From CAMCFD01 sp965661355 (GTDB lineage Bacteria > Pseudomonadota > Alphaproteobacteria > Rickettsiales > UBA1997), in contig CBFIDI010000019.1 in NCBI GenBank assembly GCA_965661355.1, forward strand, positions 1 to 29,521: 29,521 nt of DNA. Direction: 5' to 3'. Shown piece by piece: positions 23,664 through 29,521 of this stretch. A program made the translations under genes and the position numbers. Below the pieces are notes generated by a model, which was not told the DNA's origin, did no database searches, and saw only the letters and a list, made by a program, of their open reading frames with translations. How positions within the stretch are numbered: position 1 is the first letter of the stretch; each line of letters opens with the position of its first letter.

Positions 23664-26318
23664 TTATTTATCTTTTATTTTCTCAAAAGCCTTCAGGGCT
23701 ACATTATACCAAGAATCAATGTCGTTATCAGCGCCAAACCCAGAAAGATATATTCTATCTTCCGCCCTAGTTAAAGCAACATAAAATAGACGCCAATATT
23801 CATCTTTAAGCTGCCTTAGTCTTTCTTTCTTGTGAATTTTTAATAAATTATTCTGGTTTTTTTTATTAAGACCCCAAATTGGCAAAGAAACCTCGCCGTA
23901 GTTTTCACTTTTATGATTTAGCCAATATATATTCTGCTTGCCAGAATTCATTTTGTTAAAAGAAAAACAGCAATCTGGCAAAATAACAATTTTCGATTGC
24001 AAACCCTTCGAAGAATGAATGGTTGAAATAAAAACCGAATTCTTCTCAGCTTCTTCAATTAAAATCTTAGGATCGCTTTTAATAACATATTCTAAGAATT
24101 TTTGCAAATTAGCAAATCCATTTTTAACAAAACTTAGAATTTCAAGTAAAAATTTATCTATTATTTCATCCGATATATGTGAAAAATATTTGCTAAAATT
24201 TTCTCTTAGACTTACATCAATAACTAAATTATAAAATTCATAAATATCATTTTTTTTGCTATATTCAATATATTTTTCAAGTTTTTGCAAAATTTCATCT
24301 TCATTTCCAAGTTTTAATGCCTGAAATAATGTTATGTCTTTGTTATTTTTAAGCTTACATAATTCATATAATTTCTGTTCGCCAATATTAAAAATTGGCG
24401 ATTTTAATAAACAGGCCAAATTTAGATCATCTTTAGTTAAAAGTACAAAATTAAGAACCGAAATTAAATCTTGAATTAATAAATTTTCACTAAATTTAAT
24501 TTTTCTAGAACCGCGAAACGGTATTTTGTTTTCCAAAAATTTTTCTTGCAAAATTCTGTCAAAACCTCCTGCCCTGGTTCTAAGCAAAATCATAAAATCG
24601 CCATATGAATAATTTTCATTCTTGACTAAATTTATAATTTTATCACAAATTTGCTTGGCCATTTCTTGCTTTTGACAAAATTCTTCATCTAAAATTTTAT
24701 CTTTAATAATTTCATTCTTCCAAGTTAAATCATTTGACTTTTCTTTTTTCTCAGGTTCAATTCTGGGCCATATTTCAATTAAACCTTCACCCTTACGAAA
24801 CGCACTATGCTCTTGATAATTTTCAATTTTATTATCACCCTGCCCTAAAAATATTTCATCAACAAATTGTAAAACTTTTGGTAAAGATCGAAAAGAATTT
24901 TGAAGCTCGACCTTTTTTATATTTTGACTGTCGGTTCTTTGTTTATAATATTCATAAATTTCACGACTAATATTAGGCATTGCGCCCTGAAAACCATAAA
25001 TTGACTGCTTGTCGTCACCAATAATAAAAAGTGATCTTGGGTTTTCGCTAACGCCTTGACCGCTAAAAAATTCTTCGGTTAAATATTTAACAATTTGCCA
25101 TTGTTTATAATTTGTATCTTGCGATTCGTCAATTAAGATATGATCGTAAAAACTATCCATTTTAAACTTAACCCATTCTTTATATTCTGTATTTTCTAGT
25201 AATTGGTTAGCTTTAATAATTAAATCATTATAATCAAGAACCGAGTTTTTTCGTTTAATTTCATCATATTTGTGCAAAATTAAGTCCGTCAACTTAAGAA
25301 GGTAAGAGCTAAATTGATATATTTCAAAAGAATTTACCTTATCTAGAAAAATATCCAACTTACACTGAAATTCTTCAAAAAAATCATAAAATTCTTCAAA
25401 TTCTTTGGTGCAAATTGAAGTTTTGCTTTTAAAATTTCCATCTTGTTTTAAAAAGATGTTTTGCAAAACATTTATTGGCAATTCTTCTTGGTTCTTAACT
25501 AATTCAAAAAGATTTTGTGCAGTTTTAATGTCGGTTTTTTTTCTCGAATTTTGTAAGATCAAAGCAATTTCTTGCAGTTTTTTAAAATTAATTTCTCGCT
25601 TAAATTCTTTAATAATTTGATTTTTATTAGATATATTTTCTAAATCAAATTTTTTTGCAATTTCAGAAATTAAGTTCTCAATATTAAAAAATCTGATTTT
25701 CAAGAATGTTAGCTGCTCTTTTTTATTTAGAATTTCAGAAATTAATGACAAAAAACCTTCTTCACTTTGCCTTGAGCTAATTTGAAAAATAATATTTTGT
25801 AAATTATTGTCAAATTTAGCCATGTCAAAAACTTCTTTTTTGGCCCTTTGCAACAAAACTTCTTCCAAAATATCATCCATAATTTCAAAATTTGGCGAAA
25901 TTCCTATTTCAAGAGGAAAAATTTTAACTAAATTTTGACAAAAAGCATGAATTGTTTGGATTTTTATTTCAAAATCTTGCTCCATAATTTTGGCAAATAA
26001 ACTTCTAGCATATCTTAAAAAATCTTCATTTACAAAGTTAAATCCTAACTTTTGCAATTCTAATTTTAATTTTTCATTATCTAATATCACCCAATTAGAT
26101 AAGTCTTTAATGATCCTTTCCTTCATTTCAATTGCCGCCGCCTTGGTAAATGTTATGCATAGTATTTTTCGAGCAGAAATCTTGTTGAGCAACAACCGCA
26201 AAACCCTATCAACCAAAACCTTAGTCTTTCCAGAACCAGCAGAAGCAAAAACCCACGCCGAGTTTTCAGGGTTAGAGGCGTCTTTTTGTAATTTTTCAAT
26301 TTGCTCGATCTGATTCAT
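23664..26318 (-). CDS. addA: AddA-type UvrD-family helicase lacking the C-terminal nuclease domain
   Basis: SF1A helicase related to the AddA subunit of the AddAB recombination complex, which processes double-strand breaks for RecA. The 884 residues have Walker A ASAGSGKT (Lys31), motif Ia ITFTKAAAIEMKERI, motif II DESQDT (397-402), motif III GDDKQSIYGFQGA, motif IV-like LQNSFRS, motif V VFISTIHSSKGLQ, and motif VI YVALTRAEDRIYL (about 846-858). The protein ends 26 residues after motif VI. Alphaproteobacterial AddA is usually about 1,100-1,200 residues with a PD-(D/E)XK nuclease there; it is missing here. No frameshifted remainder is seen, since hisZ-like begins one base later. addB is not adjacent. 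Confidence 0.88.
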   Translation of the reverse strand: MNQIEQIEKLQKDASNPENSAWVFASAGSGKTKVLVDRVLRLLLNKISARKILCITFTKAAAIEMKERIIKDLSNWVILDNEKLKLELQKLGFNFVNEDFLRYARSLFAKIMEQDFEIKIQTIHAFCQNLVKIFPLEIGISPNFEIMDDILEEVLLQRAKKEVFDMAKFDNNLQNIIFQISSRQSEEGFLSLISEILNKKEQLTFLKIRFFNIENLISEIAKKFDLENISNKNQIIKEFKREINFKKLQEIALILQNSRKKTDIKTAQNLFELVKNQEELPINVLQNIFLKQDGNFKSKTSICTKEFEEFYDFFEEFQCKLDIFLDKVNSFEIYQFSSYLLKLTDLILHKYDEIKRKNSVLDYNDLIIKANQLLENTEYKEWVKFKMDSFYDHILIDESQDTNYKQWQIVKYLTEEFFSGQGVSENPRSLFIIGDDKQSIYGFQGAMPNISREIYEYYKQRTDSQNIKKVELQNSFRSLPKVLQFVDEIFLGQGDNKIENYQEHSAFRKGEGLIEIWPRIEPEKKEKSNDLTWKNEIIKDKILDEEFCQKQEMAKQICDKIINLVKNENYSYGDFMILLRTRAGGFDRILQEKFLENKIPFRGSRKIKFSENLLIQDLISVLNFVLLTKDDLNLACLLKSPIFNIGEQKLYELCKLKNNKDITLFQALKLGNEDEILQKLEKYIEYSKKNDIYEFYNLVIDVSLRENFSKYFSHISDEIIDKFLLEILSFVKNGFANLQKFLEYVIKSDPKILIEEAEKNSVFISTIHSSKGLQSKIVILPDCCFSFNKMNSGKQNIYWLNHKSENYGEVSLPIWGLNKKNQNNLLKIHKKERLRQLKDEYWRLFYVALTRAEDRIYLSGFGADNDIDSWYNVALKAFEKIKDK

Positions 26319-26680
26319 AAATTTAGCTTCTTCTTATATTTTTTATTGATATCGAGTATATAACAAAATTTTTAAGACAAAATAATGGCTAAAGTTAAAA
26401 TTCAAAGCCATTTGTAGTTATTTTGCATTAAAATAAAGTATTTTTGATATATTTAAATTTTATTTACGACTTGATATTTTTGTCTTCATTTTTACTCTTA
26501 AACTACTGATTTAAAAGCTTTTATAAGTTGTTTAAATTTATTTTTATAATTAAAGCCACCAGCAACAAACCTAAATTCTTTCAAATCTCATCAAAAAAGC
26601 TTGAATTATTGTTTTAAAAATGCTACATTTACCTTAATTTAACATGCTTTAACTACTAATTATACCCAAAAAAAATAAAT
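26319..26680. other. Divergent spacer between addA and dnaN
   Basis: About 360 bases holding the promoters of both genes. A 7-bp hairpin AATGGCT/AGCCATT is seen at 26384-26412, and a candidate dnaN promoter at 26601-26629. No gene was found and no cluster of DnaA boxes. Confidence 0.5.
26601..26629 (+). promoter_or_regulatory. Candidate extended -10 promoter for dnaN
   Basis: TTGAAT (26601-26606) and TACATT (26624-26629) are 17 bases apart, and the -10 is preceded by TGC, an extended -10 motif. The leader would be about 45 bases. One of the better promoter candidates here, but unverified. Confidence 0.42.
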
Positions 26681-27787
26681 ATGCAATTTAAAGTCGACAA
26701 ATCAACATTGTTAAAATCTCTTTCAAGTGTGAATGGCGCAGTTGAAAAGAAAAATACCATTCCAGTTCTTCAAAATGTTAAAATATCTGCTGAAAACGGT
26801 AAAATAATACTTTCGGCCACCGACATGGATATTTTAATTACAGCAGTTTTTCAAACCGAAATGCAAAGCAATGGCCAAACTACTGTTCCGGCACAAATGT
26901 TTTACGACATAATCAGAAAGATTCCAGAGTCGAATTCAATTCAAATAAGCCAAGAAAGTCCAAATTTATTGCAAATTTCATCAGGTAAATCGAAATATAA
27001 CCTGCCTTGTATAGATGCCAGCGAATTTCCCAGTCTTTCAGAGGGCGAACTTGAAGAAGAAGTTGAAATTAAAAGCAAAGATTTATCGCAAATGATAGAT
27101 AAAACACGCTTTGCAATTTCAAGTGACGAAACTAGATATTATCTAAATGGCTTATTTTTGCAATCTATTAAAACCGACGGCGGCTTCGAGCTTCGTTCGG
27201 TTGCAACCGATGGCCATAGATTAGCAATGTCAAAAAGCAAAAATGATAATTTAAAATCTGAATTTGGCGTAATTTTACCCAAAAAATCAGTTAATGAAAT
27301 AAAAAGAATAATTGACAGCGCTGAAACAATAAAAATTTCAGTCTCGGAAACTAAAATTAAAATAATTACCGAAAATGCAACAATTTTATCAAAATTAATT
27401 GATGGCGAGTTCCCCGATTACGAAAAAGTTGTGCCAAAAGGCAACGATAAAATTGCCCTAATCAACAAAAAAGCCCTTTTTGACTCAGTAGACAGAGTTT
27501 CGACGGTAGCTTCGGACAAACATAAATCAGTTAAATTGACAATTGAAGATAATAAAATCACCCTTCAAATTAATGCCAACGACGGAAGTTACGCTCATGA
27601 AGAGCTTGAAGCAAACTATCAGGAAGAAAAGGTAGAAATCGGCTTTAACTCTCGATATTTGCTTGATGTAATTGGCCAAGTTGACAAAGAAGAATTATCA
27701 ATGAAATTTAAAGATGGCAACTCTCCTTCTTTGGTTGAAGCAAAAGATTTTAGCGCAATTTATGTTATTATGCCAGTTAGAATATAA
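26681..27787 (+). CDS. dnaN: DNA polymerase III beta subunit (sliding clamp)
   Basis: Forms the ring-shaped dimer that tethers DNA polymerase III and other clamp-binding proteins to DNA. The 368-residue protein spans the three clamp domains: MQFKVDKSTLLKSLSSVNGAVEKKNTIPVLQNV at the start (split), SATDMDI, YNLPCIDASEFPSL, LRSVATDGHRLA in the middle domain, IDGEFPDYEKVVP, and the C-terminal IYVIMPVRI. Full length. recF follows on the same strand but 766 bases away, and dnaA is not upstream. Confidence 0.97.
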   Translation: MQFKVDKSTLLKSLSSVNGAVEKKNTIPVLQNVKISAENGKIILSATDMDILITAVFQTEMQSNGQTTVPAQMFYDIIRKIPESNSIQISQESPNLLQISSGKSKYNLPCIDASEFPSLSEGELEEEVEIKSKDLSQMIDKTRFAISSDETRYYLNGLFLQSIKTDGGFELRSVATDGHRLAMSKSKNDNLKSEFGVILPKKSVNEIKRIIDSAETIKISVSETKIKIITENATILSKLIDGEFPDYEKVVPKGNDKIALINKKALFDSVDRVSTVASDKHKSVKLTIEDNKITLQINANDGSYAHEELEANYQEEKVEIGFNSRYLLDVIGQVDKEELSMKFKDGNSPSLVEAKDFSAIYVIMPVRI

Positions 27788-27887
27788 TTTTAGGCCTGTT
27801 ACTGCAATTTTCTTTAAATTAAACCAACATGTTGCCGCGCAGACCCTTGATTAATTCACTGTCTTTTGTATAAGATACTCTTAAAAA

Positions 27888-27948
27888 GATAAATTTTAAG
27901 TAAAAAGATATATATACCAAAATAATAAAAATTTTACTTAAAAAATTT
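27888..27948. repeat. Short intergenic inverted repeat, copy 2
   Basis: Shares the exact 20-base block GATAAATTTTAAGTAAAAAG with 17936-17955. Its left arm AAATTTTAAGTAAAA (27891-27905) pairs with TTTTACTTAAAAAATTT (27932-27948), with two unpaired bases. The loop sequence differs from copy 1, so only the arms are conserved. Confidence 0.6.
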
Positions 27949-28398
27949 AAGGCAAGTCTGTTATAAAAACTTTAGAGTCTAAGCGTTAATATAATTAAAA
28001 TTCAACCTAAGGCCAGCTCTTTTGTGTTAGTTTTTTATCTATAAAGCAATTTTAGCTTTTATTTTAGACCTTAATTACAAACGAAATATCCACAAACTTT
28101 TAATTAATTCCAATTTTTCATCTTTAAAACCAGATAAAAACAAAATAATTTTAGCAACAAATTATTAAAAAAATCGAAGTCGCATCCAAAATATAACTAC
28201 AGAAAATGATATAATGCCATTTTATCTTTTTAGTCAACCATTTATTAGTTAAATTTAGCAAGCAAATAATCGTCAAAACTTCCGCAATATCAAATGATAT
28301 TAATCATTTTTGACAATTTTATATTGATGAAATTTTTTAACCCTCAATTAGTCAAATATAGCTGAAAGTAGCGTGAAATAATCTATTCCTGCTTATAA

Positions 28399-28436
28399 AA
28401 GCCAATTTATCCATCATAATTTAATTAGCTAATCTG
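28399..28436 (-). repeat. Intergenic repeat copy F, fragment
   Basis: AGCCAATTTATCCATCATAATTTAATTAG (split; 28399 onwards) corresponds to CGCCAATTTATCCGTCCGTAATTTAATTAC in copy D, with two small clusters of substitutions and the same orientation. Only this core is recognisable. Confidence 0.5.
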
Positions 28437-28553
28437 TTCATGAACATTTTAAATAAATATCTTTATAAAAAAATATAAAACAATTCATAAAAATTTGATT
28501 TTTAACCAAAATCACAATAAAATCATCAAATTATCTAATTAAAATTGAAAAAA

Positions 28554-29521
28554 TTGCAAAATATCAAAATCACAAAGTTAATATTAGAAAATTTTCGCAA
28601 TTTTCAAGCCAAAACTTTTAATTTTTCTGCGAATTTAGTTTTGTTTTGCGGCAAAAATGGCAGCGGCAAAACAAACTTACTCGAAGCCTTAACCATATTT
28701 AATAAATCAGGTAATTTACGCAAGTCAGATTCCGAAGAAATGATTTTATTGAACCACGACAACAAAATTAGAGAAAAATCATTTTCTCTTTTTAGTGAAA
28801 TTCAAAATCATGATTTTATTGAAAATATTGGCATTAATTTTCAGCAAAACCAAAGAAAAAAATTAATTAAAGTTAATCGCGAAACCTTAAATGGCAAAAA
28901 ACTATTAGAGTCAAAATTATATTTTTTAAATTTTATTTGTCTTACTCCACAAATTGAACTTTTGTTAATCTCGGGCAAAACCCAAAGGCGCGAATTTCTA
29001 GACGCAATAGTCTGTGATATTGATCAAAACCATAGCCAAAGGTTAAATTCCTATCAGAAATCATTGCGAGAAAGATTAATAATTTTACAAAAAACAGAAA
29101 ATAAAACTAATTTAAGCTGGTTAGAAATTATTGAAAATAAAATTTCGGAACTTGGCTCGGCAATTTACATCGCCAGAAATGAGGCAATAGATTTTTTTAA
29201 TAAGGCAATTTCTTCTTTTCAATCAAATTTTCCAAAGTCACAGTTAGAAATTATTAATCATATTTCATTTGAAGAAGCTAATGGAAACGCCCTAAGAATC
29301 GAAGAGATTTACAAGGAAAAACTATATAAAAACCGCCAACTTGACAAAGAAAATTTCAAAACTGATTTCGGAGTTCATAGAAGTGACTTTTCAGCGATTT
29401 TTTTAGATAAAAACTCAAACGCTAATTATGCTTCGACTGGCGAACAAAAATCAATAATGCTTTGCGTTACTTTGGCTCGGGCTAAAGTTTCATCAATTTA
29501 CAAAAAACAACCAACAATATT
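28554..29521 (+). CDS. recF: DNA replication and repair protein RecF, 3' end outside the window
   Basis: SMC-like ATPase that loads RecA at single-strand gaps with RecO and RecR. The frame stays open to the last base. It shows KLILENFRNFQAKTF at the N-terminus, Walker A CGKNGSGKTN (Lys39), LTPQIELLLISGKTQRREFLD (split), GVHRSDFSA, and the ABC signature STGEQKSIMLCVTLARA. The window ends just before the expected Walker B, with about 322 of roughly 360 residues present. The frame is closed upstream at 28536-28538 and has no in-frame ATG before the conserved region, so the start is TTG 28554 (or TTG 28545). It lies 766 bases after dnaN. Confidence 0.93.
   Translation, partial: MQNIKITKLILENFRNFQAKTFNFSANLVLFCGKNGSGKTNLLEALTIFNKSGNLRKSDSEEMILLNHDNKIREKSFSLFSEIQNHDFIENIGINFQQNQRKKLIKVNRETLNGKKLLESKLYFLNFICLTPQIELLLISGKTQRREFLDAIVCDIDQNHSQRLNSYQKSLRERLIILQKTENKTNLSWLEIIENKISELGSAIYIARNEAIDFFNKAISSFQSNFPKSQLEIINHISFEEANGNALRIEEIYKEKLYKNRQLDKENFKTDFGVHRSDFSAIFLDKNSNANYASTGEQKSIMLCVTLARAKVSSIYKKQPTI

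Larger units (their letters stand above)
27788..28553. other. Long intergenic region between dnaN and recF
   Basis: About 766 bases without a gene. It contains the second copy of the short inverted repeat (27888-27948). Repeat copy F lies at 28399-28436, with a possible right-part fragment at about 28205-28305 (ATGCCATTTTATCTTTTTAG and AATATCAAATGATATT). A single DnaA-box-like ATATCCACA sits at 28086-28094. Nothing supports a replication origin. Confidence 0.55.

Noticed and set aside
27788..28553. Possible replication origin between dnaN and recF
   Set aside because: Only one DnaA-box-like 9-mer (ATATCCACA, 28086-28094) was found, with no cluster, no dnaA and no origin-type neighbours. AT-richness is the same as in other spacers.
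1..29521. CRISPR arrays, tRNA or rRNA genes, prophage or transposase genes
   Set aside because: No regularly spaced direct repeats, no cloverleaf with a GGTTCRANYCC-type arm, and no integrase or transposase motifs were seen on either strand.

Overview
The window looks like a chromosomal segment of an AT-rich, Rickettsiales-like alphaproteobacterium, and nearly all of its genes are core housekeeping genes. The evidence is the mix of families: sdhC-sdhD-sdhA with no sdhB attached, a partial nuo cluster (nuoHIJK), an AddA-type helicase, a RodZ-like helix-turn-helix gene beside murG, and about one fifth of the DNA being non-coding and very AT-rich. The genus is not determinable by eye. kdsA and gmd point to a cell with LPS, which argues against Anaplasmataceae. 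murG and dapE imply meso-diaminopimelate peptidoglycan. argF and dapE show that some amino-acid biosynthesis is retained.

Layout, left to right: kdsA (+, lacks its 5' end); argF (-); a long spacer with an intergenic repeat; a tight three-gene operon murG > RodZ-like > ggt (+); a lone gene for a small exported coiled-coil membrane protein (-); a long repeat-bearing spacer; sdhC > sdhD > sdhA (-); gmd and folK (+); a repeat-bearing spacer; rpsT > secF (-); serS (-); dapE > pgpA (+); nuoH > nuoI > nuoJ > nuoK > a secreted DUF4116-like repeat protein (+); a spacer with two repeats; addA > hisZ-like (-); dnaN (+); a long spacer; and recF (+, runs off the right edge).

Functionally, succinate dehydrogenase (complex II) and the NuoHIJK part of complex I feed quinones. 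SerS and S20 serve translation, SecF serves export, and DnaN, RecF and AddA serve replication and repair. KdsA, Gmd, MurG, DapE and PgpA build the envelope.

No CRISPR, phage, transposase, toxin-antitoxin or defence locus was seen, and no tRNA or rRNA. The most unusual items are: (1) a dispersed family of degenerate, partly palindromic intergenic repeats, with copies near 2.4, 7.3, 12.3, 22.2, 22.5 and 28.4 kb; (2) an exported protein with five exact 25-residue repeats placed directly behind nuoK; (3) an AddA that ends just after helicase motif VI, without the nuclease domain, followed one base later by a HisZ/HisS-like pseudoenzyme; and (4) a periplasmic gamma-glutamyltransferase co-transcribed with murG and a minimal RodZ-like protein.
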